A stretch of DNA of 64,000 nt from NCBI GenBank assembly GCA_013997645.1, contig PNKB01000004.1, forward strand, positions 1 to 64,000, read 5' to 3'. The notes below the pieces were generated by a model that was not told the DNA's origin, searched no databases, and saw nothing but the letters and a program-made list of their open reading frames with translations. Below are positions 41,785 through 51,678 of the stretch, one piece after another. The position numbers and the translations under genes are program-made. Numbering within the stretch: position 1 is the stretch's first letter; each line of letters starts with the position of its first letter. Source of the DNA: Cyanobacteria bacterium PR.3.49. Its GTDB lineage: Bacteria; Cyanobacteriota; Vampirovibrionia; Obscuribacterales; Obscuribacteraceae.

Positions 41785-44700
41785 ATGACTGAGCAACAAC
41801 CAGCTCGCAAAAAGCCCGAAGAACCGCCTGTAGACGAAAACGTCAATAAGCCGCTAGATGCCGGAAATAATTCCGATGCAGATTCTGAGGAAACTTTTCG
41901 CGACGCAGATGATGAGCTTGCTGAAGCAGCAGACCCGCCAGAAGCAAAGCTCGAGAGAATTTCCAATCCGGAAGCACTGGATAGAAATGACTATTTGCAA
42001 AGAACACTGATCGAGCTGAATTCTATTTTCAATGAGTTCAAACCGACGGGCCCGGCGGAGAAGCGGCAAGAAGAATTCAGCGCCTGGGTTGCCGGTCTTC
42101 AACAGCAACAACGCGCCCTACAAGCAGAGAGGGATAAGGGCGTCTTTGGTCCGGAAACGGCGAAGGCTTACAAGCAATATCGCGATTGGTTGGAGCAGGC
42201 AGCGGTACCGAATACAGTGCGCACGATGGACAGCTACCAACTGGCGCTTCCGCCCGGATGCCCGCTTAAATTGCCCCTGGACCAGCAGCAGCGAGCGCTG
42301 ACTCCCGAGTTATATAAAGCGATGGCGTCGGCCGGTCAACACAAGCTCGATCTCGGCTTGACCACCGATAGAGTTCCCACAGACGAAGAGCTGGAGCGGC
42401 TCGACAACACTTTCGCCTGGCTGGGACAGTGCCACGATTCTATAAAATCCGCCCACAACAGATTTCGCGACGACTTTCTAATCGGCCAGATTGAAAAGTA
42501 CAATTTGCCTGAAAAATGGCTTAACGGCAGGGAAATTGACCCGGACGCCTGGCGCTCATCCGCCAGCGAAATGGTTGACCTCTCCATGCGCACTCGCAAT
42601 TACGTAGAGGCGATGCAGAGTCTTTTCAAAGACTCGTATTACAGAGACTTTCCTCTTCAGTTCCCGCCCGGGACCAGCATCACCGTCAATGTAGACGGCA
42701 AAAGGCAGACGCTGACCGATCAAGACCTTATCGATCCATCGACCAGAAGTCTTTTGGGCCGCGCCAAAATCGAAAGCATAAAACTCGACTTGCCTGAAGA
42801 TTTGCGCCAGGAAAATCCTGCCAACAAACAAAAGATCGAGCGCTTGCGGCAGTGGCTCGACAAATACGGCGCGGAAATCGACCAAGCAATGGTCGAGTAT
42901 TTCAAGGTGGAGAGCAATCCGGACGCCATTATGATGTACGGCGATCAGGAGTGGAATGGCGGATGGAAAGGGCGCTTTAACGCCAACGATGAATTCCTGG
43001 GCATGGCCGGGCCAGGTCAACCGCCGGGTCCTGGCGAGACGCTCAAGGAAGTCAATCTCACCGGATATGACTTCACGACTGAAACACTTCCAAACGGCAA
43101 TATCAGAATTACACAAACGATTCAGGCCGAACACGCACCGATTTACGCATATCAAAACATCCGCGCTTTCGGCGTTCAGAACGTCGGCAAGAAGATGCCT
43201 GTCGACGTAAAAGAATACGGCCCGGAAGATTGGGTGCCAATCAGGGACGGCGACAAAGTCAGAATGGTTAAGGCGAAAAATGCGGATGAGGCCAGAGCCA
43301 CCCAAAAGGCATGGTACGTGGGCGAAAAGGTGGCAATCGCCGGAGGCGACCTGCTGACCGCGCTTCCACCGACCATGGCATTGGGCGCAATGGCGCTCAC
43401 AGCTCGCACGGCTGCAGTTGCAGGACAGGTGGCTCTCAAGCTGACTGCCAAGCAGGTCGCCTGGGAGCTGACAAAAAATGTCGCCAGAGTAGGCATCGGC
43501 GTGGCAGGCATATTCAACAATGCCGGTGCTCGTGACACGTCCTGGGGCGGTGCGGTCAACACCGCACGCGGAATATATTTCCTCGCCGACATCAGCGCGG
43601 GTCTTGCTGGTTCCGGCCTGCGCTGGGCGAGAGGCGGCGCCAAAGTCGCGCAAGAGATGTCCGGCGCCGAAAAACTTCACACCTTAATTCACGGACGAAA
43701 AGCCGCAGAAGGTGTTGAAGCCCTCGCTGGCATCCCCTACCTAAAACAAGCGCACACCGCTGCCAACTACGGATTTATGGCAGTGGAGGCAAGTTTTGCT
43801 CCGATTTTGTACAACGAATTCAGCCACGGCATCGACCAAATCGCCAATGGACATCGCGATCATTTGCGCGATGCAAAAATGCAAATCGGTGATGGGCGCG
43901 GCTTGCAACAAGCGGAGAAAAACAGTTTTGACCCGTCCGTAAAGCGAAATCTGGAAGGCGCGCATCAATTGCTGGACAACTGGGCCGAAACGCTCATGGA
44001 TGGCAGAAAGCCAGAGACCCAGGCGAAACTGCAAGAAATTTTCGCCAGTACCAAACGCTTGATGGGTCCGCTCGCCACCGATGAGCAAAGAGCTCAGTAT
44101 CGGCAAGAACTGCTTCGCAACACAACCTTCACGGGTGCAGAGATTCAGCGCATCGAAAATACTTACGCTGAGCAAATCAATTCGTCGACCTACCAGCTGA
44201 GCGATCAGCAAGTGCACGATCTCATGGATCCCCTCAAGCGAAGGGAGTTTCCAAAAACAGTGCGGGAGATGGCGGAGAAAATTCTTTCCGAAAAAGATGC
44301 CGATGTGGTGGCAGCGTCGCACCTGGCGCTACTCTATTTGTCCCGCGACAAAGATGGTTCCATCAGCGAACAGCTCGCCAAAGCGCCTATCAAGGTTGAA
44401 CAGTACAGCAGAGCACATGAAGTCTATAACGACCATGGCTCTACGACGACATGGGTAACGATGAGAGCGCGTGATGTCGAAGCGCACATGTCGGCAGCAG
44501 AGTCCGTGGAGAGCTTAAAGCGAGATCTCGAATCGAAGACACTGGGCAATCGCGGCATTGTTACCGGAGATGCTCTGGTTCGAATCGGCGCGCTCACCCA
44601 CCAGCAATATGGCGGTGTTCTGCAAGATGTGCTGAGCAGTCCAACGAGCAGCAAGTCAGATAAAATGCGAGCTTTGACGGATCCGATGAGTTCGCGATTC

Positions 44701-47259
44701 GCAGCCATAGTCGATGGCATACGACACCAGGAGACAGGTCTCGACGGCGAACCCTCCAGCGAAGCGAAAGACCGTTCGCTGGGCAAAAGTTTCGGACTTT
44801 CCTCGCAAAACATTTTGCGCACTCTGGAGGAAACAGCAAAAGGAGATGCAGATCCTGATGTACGCGCAATGGCCGCGGCATTGGTGCACGGGCTCAGGGA
44901 GAAAGAAGCTTCCGATCGCGGTGCACTTTTGACTACCTACAACCAAGCCTGGCAGGCGATGAAAAATCAACCGGCAGGAACTTTCGCTGCGCAAATCACA
45001 GCACACCTGAAAACCGCAGCAGATCTGAAGGTCGACGAAGGGGCCCCGGACAAAGAATTGCAACGCGGACGCAAAATGAATGCGGCACTTTCTCTGGCGA
45101 TGATGGCAAACCCAGATGACAAAGCGACGCAAGTCGCCATCAGCCGCGCCATTGCGGACTGTTTCAGCGCCGAAAATTTCACGATGAATTTGCAAGTCAT
45201 GCAAGAACTAATTCCAGCTCGCATGAAAGAACTCACTCAACACGACCCGGAAACCGCTAACAGACTGAGACAAAAGGCAATCGACTTCTTGCGAGTGCCC
45301 GATAGCGTCGATCAAATGCCTCAGATGACCGGCATTATGCAGCGCATGAAATCGCTGGTGTACGACTCTGCCGAAAGCGACACGAAGTCGCGCGCCGCAT
45401 TCGTGCAACAGCTCGCCACAAAATATAAGGACATGCTCGATCCCTCGCGCCCGCGTGACTACGCACAATACAGTCCGGACATTCGCGCCGCTGCTATTCA
45501 GGGATTGGCAGAGTTGGGCGCCAGAGATCCAAACACTCTCGCGCTCATGCACAGATATATCACTGCGGCTCCAACCTACAGTCTCAGCGGAAAAACAGTT
45601 GAAGCCGGCGAGCAAGATGCGCGGGTGCGCTCGGCAGCGGTCTATGCGCTGCAGCGGCTCAACGATGCCGAATTCAAGTCGGCGATTCTCGACCTCATCG
45701 ACAGAGAAACGGACCCGCAAGTCGCGCAGCAGCTCAAAGATGTCGAATTCAACACGCGTCGCATCGAGCCTGATTCGCGCGAGTACAAACAGATGTTCGA
45801 AGAAACGCTCAAAGAGCTGATCGATCCGGCATCCACCGCGAAATACAGCTACCTGAAAGATTGGGGCGACGCAAAAACATTAGAGTGGTTGGGCGCCAAC
45901 TTCCCCAATATGCAAATCGATGACTTCATGCGCGCCACCAACGCCAAGGCTCAAGGAACACTGCCGATCACACGCTTTTGGAGCCACAAGGAAACAGAAG
46001 CGTATGAAGAATACAAAATCATCTCCAAGGCAAGCGATGCTCGCTGGGCGCAATGGCAAAGTCTGACCGAACTGGCCAGAGGTGACGGAGAAGAAGCCAA
46101 CAAGGCAAAAATGGCTCTGGCATACATTCTCAACCATCCCGACTACATGGGCGAGCCGGGGCTGACGCTGAAATTCGAAGGCGACAAATTCAAGCAAGGC
46201 GTGGCCGATTCGTGGAGACGACAATACAACCACGATTACGCAGAGATGGCAGCTCGCGCTTTAACCGAGTGTGCGGCCCCTGGAAGCGGCGGTCGCGATC
46301 TCACTGCACACATCATCCGCATGGGTCTCAACTACCAACAAAACATGACTCCGCAGGTGAGTTATGAACTTCTGAAGGGCTGGAAACGGCTCGCCGAACG
46401 CAGCGACAAACTTGATGCAGCGGACGAAAGAATGTTCAAACAGCAACTTTTCGAGCAATGGAAAAAGCTTGGAAAAGTTCAAGGTCAACCCAATTCCAAT
46501 CAGGAGCAGCGCCTGCAAACCGAGCTGTATGACAGGTGGAGAGCGCTATCTACACGCACAGACAAACTCAACGCGGAAGAAGAACAGTTGCGTTCATTGG
46601 GCAGCACTTTCAAACCGCCGCTGTTCGCCATGACCAGAGAGCGCGTCGCTAATGTGACGGCCAAGGCGCTCGAAATCGAGCTTTTGCGCAATCCGGGCAA
46701 CCAGTGCGAATGGTATCAACAAGAGTTGATCGAACAACTCAAACAACAGCAGCACAGGATGGTATTCCCTGTCATAGAAGCCCTCGCGAAGAGCTCGAAC
46801 TTCCCAGGCGTGCGCGCCGACGCCGAAAGAATGCTTGCCGACCTTCGAGACTCAGTCTCACTTATGTGGAGAAACACCACACCCGATCTCAGAACGCCAT
46901 CGGAGGATAGAGCGCAAGCGCTCAAGAAAGCATTGCAAATCACTCAAAGCGGCGACAAACAAACAGGCAAGAACATCGAGACCACCGTGCAAGAAATCTT
47001 CAACGCCACTGCCGGCTTGGACTTGAAGCCCGGCGACCCGTGCTTGAACTATCTCTCTCTGGCAATGAACGAGCAAGCTGAAAGAGTGCGGCTGGCGGCC
47101 GCCATGGTTGTAGCGCAATCAAAACTTGATGCGAGCAATCCGGAGAAACAAAAGGCGATCGGAGTACTCCAGCAGCTCGCAGCGAATGGCTCAAAAGCAG
47201 GCTACAAGAAAGATGCCGCCGAGCTTTTGGTGGCATTAAGAGCAGCGGCGGCTCGTTAG
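41785..47259 (+). CDS. Giant HEAT-like protein with central hydrophobic region (1824 aa)
   Basis: ATG 41785 has TTGGAG upstream. Residues 1-60 are acidic and disordered (EEPPVDENVNKPLDAGNNSD). Residues 60-500 are helical with a short beta region (FPPGTSITVNVDGKRQTL). Two hydrophobic stretches near 510-560 (TALPPTMALGAMALTARTAA) and 592-615 may contact a membrane. The rest holds scattered HEAT-like helices (DPDVRAMAAALVHGL near 1025, RVRSAAVYALQRL near 1280, VRLAAAMVVAQSKL near 1768). There is no signal peptide or known enzyme motif. The family is unrecognised. It could be a scaffold of a surface or envelope complex. Confidence 0.8.
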   Translation: MTEQQPARKKPEEPPVDENVNKPLDAGNNSDADSEETFRDADDELAEAADPPEAKLERISNPEALDRNDYLQRTLIELNSIFNEFKPTGPAEKRQEEFSAWVAGLQQQQRALQAERDKGVFGPETAKAYKQYRDWLEQAAVPNTVRTMDSYQLALPPGCPLKLPLDQQQRALTPELYKAMASAGQHKLDLGLTTDRVPTDEELERLDNTFAWLGQCHDSIKSAHNRFRDDFLIGQIEKYNLPEKWLNGREIDPDAWRSSASEMVDLSMRTRNYVEAMQSLFKDSYYRDFPLQFPPGTSITVNVDGKRQTLTDQDLIDPSTRSLLGRAKIESIKLDLPEDLRQENPANKQKIERLRQWLDKYGAEIDQAMVEYFKVESNPDAIMMYGDQEWNGGWKGRFNANDEFLGMAGPGQPPGPGETLKEVNLTGYDFTTETLPNGNIRITQTIQAEHAPIYAYQNIRAFGVQNVGKKMPVDVKEYGPEDWVPIRDGDKVRMVKAKNADEARATQKAWYVGEKVAIAGGDLLTALPPTMALGAMALTARTAAVAGQVALKLTAKQVAWELTKNVARVGIGVAGIFNNAGARDTSWGGAVNTARGIYFLADISAGLAGSGLRWARGGAKVAQEMSGAEKLHTLIHGRKAAEGVEALAGIPYLKQAHTAANYGFMAVEASFAPILYNEFSHGIDQIANGHRDHLRDAKMQIGDGRGLQQAEKNSFDPSVKRNLEGAHQLLDNWAETLMDGRKPETQAKLQEIFASTKRLMGPLATDEQRAQYRQELLRNTTFTGAEIQRIENTYAEQINSSTYQLSDQQVHDLMDPLKRREFPKTVREMAEKILSEKDADVVAASHLALLYLSRDKDGSISEQLAKAPIKVEQYSRAHEVYNDHGSTTTWVTMRARDVEAHMSAAESVESLKRDLESKTLGNRGIVTGDALVRIGALTHQQYGGVLQDVLSSPTSSKSDKMRALTDPMSSRFAAIVDGIRHQETGLDGEPSSEAKDRSLGKSFGLSSQNILRTLEETAKGDADPDVRAMAAALVHGLREKEASDRGALLTTYNQAWQAMKNQPAGTFAAQITAHLKTAADLKVDEGAPDKELQRGRKMNAALSLAMMANPDDKATQVAISRAIADCFSAENFTMNLQVMQELIPARMKELTQHDPETANRLRQKAIDFLRVPDSVDQMPQMTGIMQRMKSLVYDSAESDTKSRAAFVQQLATKYKDMLDPSRPRDYAQYSPDIRAAAIQGLAELGARDPNTLALMHRYITAAPTYSLSGKTVEAGEQDARVRSAAVYALQRLNDAEFKSAILDLIDRETDPQVAQQLKDVEFNTRRIEPDSREYKQMFEETLKELIDPASTAKYSYLKDWGDAKTLEWLGANFPNMQIDDFMRATNAKAQGTLPITRFWSHKETEAYEEYKIISKASDARWAQWQSLTELARGDGEEANKAKMALAYILNHPDYMGEPGLTLKFEGDKFKQGVADSWRRQYNHDYAEMAARALTECAAPGSGGRDLTAHIIRMGLNYQQNMTPQVSYELLKGWKRLAERSDKLDAADERMFKQQLFEQWKKLGKVQGQPNSNQEQRLQTELYDRWRALSTRTDKLNAEEEQLRSLGSTFKPPLFAMTRERVANVTAKALEIELLRNPGNQCEWYQQELIEQLKQQQHRMVFPVIEALAKSSNFPGVRADAERMLADLRDSVSLMWRNTTPDLRTPSEDRAQALKKALQITQSGDKQTGKNIETTVQEIFNATAGLDLKPGDPCLNYLSLAMNEQAERVRLAAAMVVAQSKLDASNPEKQKAIGVLQQLAANGSKAGYKKDAAELLVALRAAAAR

Positions 47260-47273
47260 GAAAACCAACTCAA

Positions 47274-47684
47274 TTATGATTTGACCAACCACTTTTTCAA
47301 TTTCTCGGCAAATTCGTCGAGTGTAAAGGGCTTTGCCAAATAGTCGTCCATTCCGGATGCCAAACACTTCTCGCGATCACCAGGCATGACGCAGGCTGTG
47401 ACGCCAATTATTGGCACGTGGCGGTCTGTATTTTTTTCCAATTCCCTGATCTTCCTCGTGCACTCTAGCCCGTCCATTTTGGGCATCATTACATCCATGA
47501 GAATTGCGTCGAATTGATATGTCTCGACCGACTCCAGCGCTTCTTCACCGTTGCCGACCACGTGTGCCGTTATGCCTACCCGTTCGGCCAGGAGTTTGAA
47601 AAGCTGTTGTTGACTTGCGTGGTCATCGACAACCAGCACAAGCGGCAGGGGTTTGGCAGTTTCCTGCACCGAAGTGTCATTCAT
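47274..47684 (-). CDS. Receiver-only response regulator (CheY-like)
   Basis: The 136-residue protein is a single REC domain: LVLVVDDHASQQQLF (acidic pocket), ILMDVMMPKMDGLE (phospho-acceptor Asp), GVTACVMPGDREK (Thr/Ala switch) and YLAKPF (Lys). It has no output domain, so it signals through a partner. The sequence resembles REC domains of hybrid kinases. It ends 14 bases from the stop of the giant gene on the other strand. No kinase is adjacent. Confidence 0.9.
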   Translation of the reverse strand: MNDTSVQETAKPLPLVLVVDDHASQQQLFKLLAERVGITAHVVGNGEEALESVETYQFDAILMDVMMPKMDGLECTRKIRELEKNTDRHVPIIGVTACVMPGDREKCLASGMDDYLAKPFTLDEFAEKLKKWLVKS

Positions 47685-47902
47685 GTGCCTTTCACCAAGG
47701 AGTAAGCGCAGGCTTGACGATTCGAACTTTGGGATGTTTTTTTTTCGCGCCGCTACGTGCAGAAGAGTGGCTCAGATAACGAAAGTTCCCAAAGAAAGGG
47801 CTATATCATTATTTGCCAAATAAAAAATTTGTAGTCACTTGGCTACAGACACTTGCGTTCGCTTACCAAAAGGCTACCAGTACATATTTAAGCCAATCTG
47901 GC

Positions 47903-50800
47903 TTACGAGCCGCTTACACCGGCACGCTCAGGAGCTATGTACTCTTCTCTCGGTCGAGTAGCGAGGTAGAGACCCAAAGCAGCACTGGCAATGATGGCGA
48001 CGCCAAACGCACCGCTCTTCACCTCGCCCAACTTGAATCCTCCAGTCGGTCTGGAAGCGGCCATCTTCTCAATCAGCGCTTTATGCACTTCGGGTTTGTG
48101 CAGGTTTTCCAGCACGTAGCGATGAGCTGCGAGTTCGACTCTTTCTTTCGCTTCGAGCTTGTTGGTTTTCTCTCTTGCTTCGAGGTCCCGTACACGGTTC
48201 TCCAGCATCTTCACTTCATCGGCGACGAGCAGTTCCTTCGCAGTGGCTTCGGTTCCAATCAGTCGAGCACCTACGGATTCCCGATTGCGTGTCATGGTTC
48301 CGTCAGGATTCGCGGTTTGCTCCACGCCGCTGATTCTTTCAGCGCTCGGTCCCGAACCACGACGCGGTCTTCTTGGCGCTTCAGTTTCCACCGGCTTAAC
48401 TTCAGCCACAGGTGCTCCGGAAGCCGGGTTCAACAGTGACTTAACTACCTGCGAACCCATCGGTCGAGCTTCGATTCCTTCCATCTTGAACAAGAAACCA
48501 TTTCCGGCACCCGGCTCCATGCTTTGTTTTCCATCCATCGGTATGTATTGATAGATAGAGTTCGAGCCTGCCTTCTGGAAGAATACGCCTTTCTCACCGG
48601 CAACCTCAACGCGATTGTAGGTGGCGCTATCAAATGCCTGTCGAGTCGTTCCCATTTTCGTACCGGCTTCATTTTTCACGACAACCCGACCATCGACTTT
48701 GCCGACCGCTCTCCAGGTTTCTCCGCCTACGCTCGTGGTCTGATCAACTGTGATGCCGGAAACAATCTCGGCTCCAGGAGTTGGACGGAATCTGCTTTCG
48801 GCTGCAGGAGCTTCAGTTGCTGGGCGTTGCTCAGCTGGTGGGTTTTCCGTCGCGGGGCGTTGCTCCGCTGGCGGGTTTTCAGTTGCTGGACGTTGCTCCG
48901 CTGGTGGGTTCTCCGTCGCCGGGCGCTGCTCAGCCGGCGGGTTTTCCGTCGCTGGACGTTGCTCCGCTGGCGGATTCTCAGTCGCCGGGCGCTGCTCCGC
49001 TGGTGGGTTTTCCGTCGCGGGGCGTTGCTCCGCTGGTGGGTTCTCCGTCGCCGGGCGCTGCTCCGCTGGCGGATTCTCAGTAGCTGGACGTTTCTTGGCT
49101 TCTCGCTCAGCAGCCAGTCTTTGCTCTTCGGCTAATCTTTGCTCCGCAGCCAAACGCTCTGCATTTCTTTGCTCGGTGGCAACTCGCTCCGCTTCGACCT
49201 TCGCCGTACGTTCTGCCGGCGTCATCCAAGATGTTTTGTCGACCTCGGTCGGCGTCCGCCAGTTTTGCTTAAACTCTTTATCCGTCAGCAGTTTCACTTC
49301 GCCGTTCTCAGTCACGGCCCACATCTTGCGATCGGCTTGTTTTCCAAGACCCAGTTCGCCATTCAGTTCCTTGAGGTCAGGAAGTTGCACAGCTTTCGCG
49401 CGCTCGGCGGTTGTACTCTTGTATTCGCCTGGCTTGGCGGTTTCCGTGTACCGTTCTTTGAACTCGGCTTCCGTCAAGTAAGCTTCTTTGCCGTCACGAC
49501 CGGTGACTTTGTACTTGCCTGCATGCTCGCCTTCTTTTATTTGCTCTGCTTTCACCATGGTATCGCGGGCCACATCCTGACCGGAGCGCTCAATGGCTTC
49601 GCGCAATCTGGCAGCGTTTTCAGGATTTTGTGCAAGAGCTTCATTACCTTGATTGCGCGAGCGCTCAGCGGCGATTCTGCTGCCTTGCTGAAACAACCGA
49701 TAGCCCATATAACCGGCGGTGGCTGCGGCAAGCAACTTTTGCGTGTCGGTCAAACTGTCCCATACGCCTTTGTCGACACCCTTGGGCGGCTCTTGTGCGG
49801 GCGGAGTGAAATCTTCCACCGGCTGTTGGGATGGTGGAAGCGCGTCACTAGGCGTTTCCGGTCCGCGGACGAAAGGAGGAATTACGATTGGCGGCACCTG
49901 GTCACCAGGTTGTGGGCCGACCTGTGCTTCGCCACCAGGAACGTGGAAAAATCCTGGATTGCCGTCAGCAGGCACGTGTCCGTCTGGTCCTCGTCCAGGT
50001 CTTCCGGGAGCGCCCGGTCCTCTTTGTGGAATTCCACCAGGCACACCTGTGTTGCCGTCACCGGACCACTGGTAGGGATCATTCGGTCCGAGCGAACCGC
50101 CGTTCAGCGCGCGATCTCGATTAGCTATCGCCGCTTTCTTTGCGGCTTCGGCAGCGTCCCAAAAATGTTTGTTATTCGCCAATTCCGGACGCAGTTTCAA
50201 CGCGTCTTCCACCAGCTCACGCCCCTGCTTCATCAACCTGTCATTGCCGGTGCTGATCAAGGCAAAACCAGCATTGGCTCTTGTAGTTCCAGGAGCTAAA
50301 TAGTCGGCAGTGATATCGCGCAGTTCAGCTTTCAACTTTTGTTGCTGCTGAAGAAGTCCGTTGATTTGTTCTTGCGTGTCACCGGCAGCTTTCGCTTTCG
50401 CTATCTGAGTTTCAAGCTGGTTTTGCGCCGCGAAATTAGTTTTACCGCGCGCCACAGTTTCGACCTGATTAATAGAATCAGCGGCCTTGATGTCTTCGCG
50501 ATAAGGCACGAGCGCTTTGGGAACACTGTACAGCAGCTTGATCTCGCGCTGCATCGCCAGTTCTTTTGCCGGTCCTTCCGGCATATCCTCAATGCGACGC
50601 TCAGACGGGCCCAACTGCTGAAACCACTCTGCGCCCGGCGGTTGGAAGGACAACTGCCCACTGTTGTCGCTAGCCGCAACTGGACCATTCGTTTGATCGA
50701 CTTTCGGCAGCGGCCTCGAAAACTGGTAAAGATCAGGGTTCGGCAAATCCTCTTCTGCAGGAGCATTTGCTGGTCTGGTATCAATTTCAGTTGGAGCCAT
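47903..50800 (-). CDS. Large low-complexity protein with PATENPPAEQR repeats (965 aa)
   Basis: The N-terminal 350 residues are helical and polar, with a Gly/Pro-rich stretch (GVPGGIPQRGPGAPGRPGRG). A weak hydrophobic segment (LAAATAGYMGYRLF) is near 355. Small beta motifs of the type VTGRDGKEAYLTEAEFKERY occur twice near 430-510. Residues 570-669 are eight exact-protein copies of RPATENPPAEQ plus one variant. A further domain has VVVKNEAGTKMGTTRQAFD. The C-terminus has a TM segment (FGVAIIASAALGLYLATRP). No family is recognised; it may span or line the envelope. Confidence 0.75.
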   Translation of the reverse strand: MAPTEIDTRPANAPAEEDLPNPDLYQFSRPLPKVDQTNGPVAASDNSGQLSFQPPGAEWFQQLGPSERRIEDMPEGPAKELAMQREIKLLYSVPKALVPYREDIKAADSINQVETVARGKTNFAAQNQLETQIAKAKAAGDTQEQINGLLQQQQKLKAELRDITADYLAPGTTRANAGFALISTGNDRLMKQGRELVEDALKLRPELANNKHFWDAAEAAKKAAIANRDRALNGGSLGPNDPYQWSGDGNTGVPGGIPQRGPGAPGRPGRGPDGHVPADGNPGFFHVPGGEAQVGPQPGDQVPPIVIPPFVRGPETPSDALPPSQQPVEDFTPPAQEPPKGVDKGVWDSLTDTQKLLAAATAGYMGYRLFQQGSRIAAERSRNQGNEALAQNPENAARLREAIERSGQDVARDTMVKAEQIKEGEHAGKYKVTGRDGKEAYLTEAEFKERYTETAKPGEYKSTTAERAKAVQLPDLKELNGELGLGKQADRKMWAVTENGEVKLLTDKEFKQNWRTPTEVDKTSWMTPAERTAKVEAERVATEQRNAERLAAEQRLAEEQRLAAEREAKKRPATENPPAEQRPATENPPAEQRPATENPPAEQRPATENPPAEQRPATENPPAEQRPATENPPAEQRPATENPPAEQRPATENPPAEQRPATEAPAAESRFRPTPGAEIVSGITVDQTTSVGGETWRAVGKVDGRVVVKNEAGTKMGTTRQAFDSATYNRVEVAGEKGVFFQKAGSNSIYQYIPMDGKQSMEPGAGNGFLFKMEGIEARPMGSQVVKSLLNPASGAPVAEVKPVETEAPRRPRRGSGPSAERISGVEQTANPDGTMTRNRESVGARLIGTEATAKELLVADEVKMLENRVRDLEAREKTNKLEAKERVELAAHRYVLENLHKPEVHKALIEKMAASRPTGGFKLGEVKSGAFGVAIIASAALGLYLATRPREEYIAPERAGVSGS
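48794..49090. repeat. 33-bp coding tandem repeats (8 full, 1 degenerate)
   Basis: Eight 33-bp units from 48827 to 49090 and a degenerate ninth at 48794-48826 encode 11-residue units. The units differ mostly at synonymous positions and fall into a few alternating variants, so they arose by unequal exchange while the peptide was conserved. Confidence 0.9.
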
Positions 50801-50896
50801 GGATTGTCTTCCTCATGAGCACGCAAGCAAGAACAAGGTGGTCAGCCACTTGCCGGTGCAATAGTTTCACTCATTTGCGCGCCTATAAGATGTGGT

Positions 50897-51217
50897 CTAT
50901 TGCGCGCGTGCTGCGTTTTGAAGCAATCTGCTAAACCATTCCAGACTTTGCGGTGCCGCACCGTCTGACTCTTTGACAGGCACCGGGGCAGGTGCGTAGT
51001 CAGAAGTACTTGCTGCCGGGGCTTGAAGCTGCGCAGGAGTGAAGTCTATGTCCCCATCTACTAATTCAAAGGCATCAAGATTAAATGCGAGAGGAACTGA
51101 TGATTGTGCGTTAGTTGCAACGGACATAACTCTTCGATCTGCAAAGTAAGAAAGCTCATTCTGAATTTTGTTGAGAACAGCATGCTCACGTTTTTGCGTC
51201 GCGGTAAAGTTAGCCAT
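50897..51217 (-). CDS. Small hypothetical protein (106 aa)
   Basis: The product is hydrophilic: a helical start (MANFTATQKREHAVLNKIQNEL), a middle with LAFNLDAFELVDGDIDF and an Ala/Pro-rich linker (PAASTSDYAPAPVPVK) before a final helix. No family is recognised. It lies just upstream of the 965-residue protein gene in the same direction, so it may be its leader gene. Confidence 0.5.
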   Translation of the reverse strand: MANFTATQKREHAVLNKIQNELSYFADRRVMSVATNAQSSVPLAFNLDAFELVDGDIDFTPAQLQAPAASTSDYAPAPVPVKESDGAAPQSLEWFSRLLQNAARAQ

Positions 51218-51678
51218 CGCCGTTACCTGCCTTGATTTATAGAATCGAATACCCTGCGCTACTGGGGTGGTTACAGTCCAGATTAGACGCAGCTTATTTC
51301 AATTTTGTTGCAGCCAAGACCGCTGCCCAGAGTTTGGCAGGAGTGATTATGGAAGGTGCTTGAGGGCCATTTTGAAATGAGCGATGAGAAACAAAGACAA
51401 GGGCTTGAAATGAGCGTAGCTCTAATAACTGGGCCACTAAATATTTAAATGCAATGGTTGGAAAAAACTTCCCACCTGCGCTTGGGCCGCTCAGAAAAAA
51501 AATTTGTTATTGCTCATTTTTTGCCTTGACTTGATGTGTTCAAAACAGGCAGCCTGAAAGCCTATTCATCATTTCTCAATAGCGGAGATTTCCACCAGCC
51601 ACGGCGGCAAATTCCAAGTTTATGGACTACCCCAATGCGCACCATTTATGGTGGCGCTGCCGTTCGCATGAGGAGACA
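51218..51678. other. Divergent intergenic region without a supported gene
   Basis: About 460 bases between the small gene and the membrane protein gene on the other strand. It is A/T-richer than its surroundings. No hairpin or clear promoter pair was recognised. GAGGAG marks the ribosome binding site at the right end. Confidence 0.4.

Noticed and set aside
48827-49090. 33-bp tandem repeats that could be mistaken for a CRISPR array
   Set aside because: Units are directly adjacent without spacers and lie in frame inside an open coding sequence.
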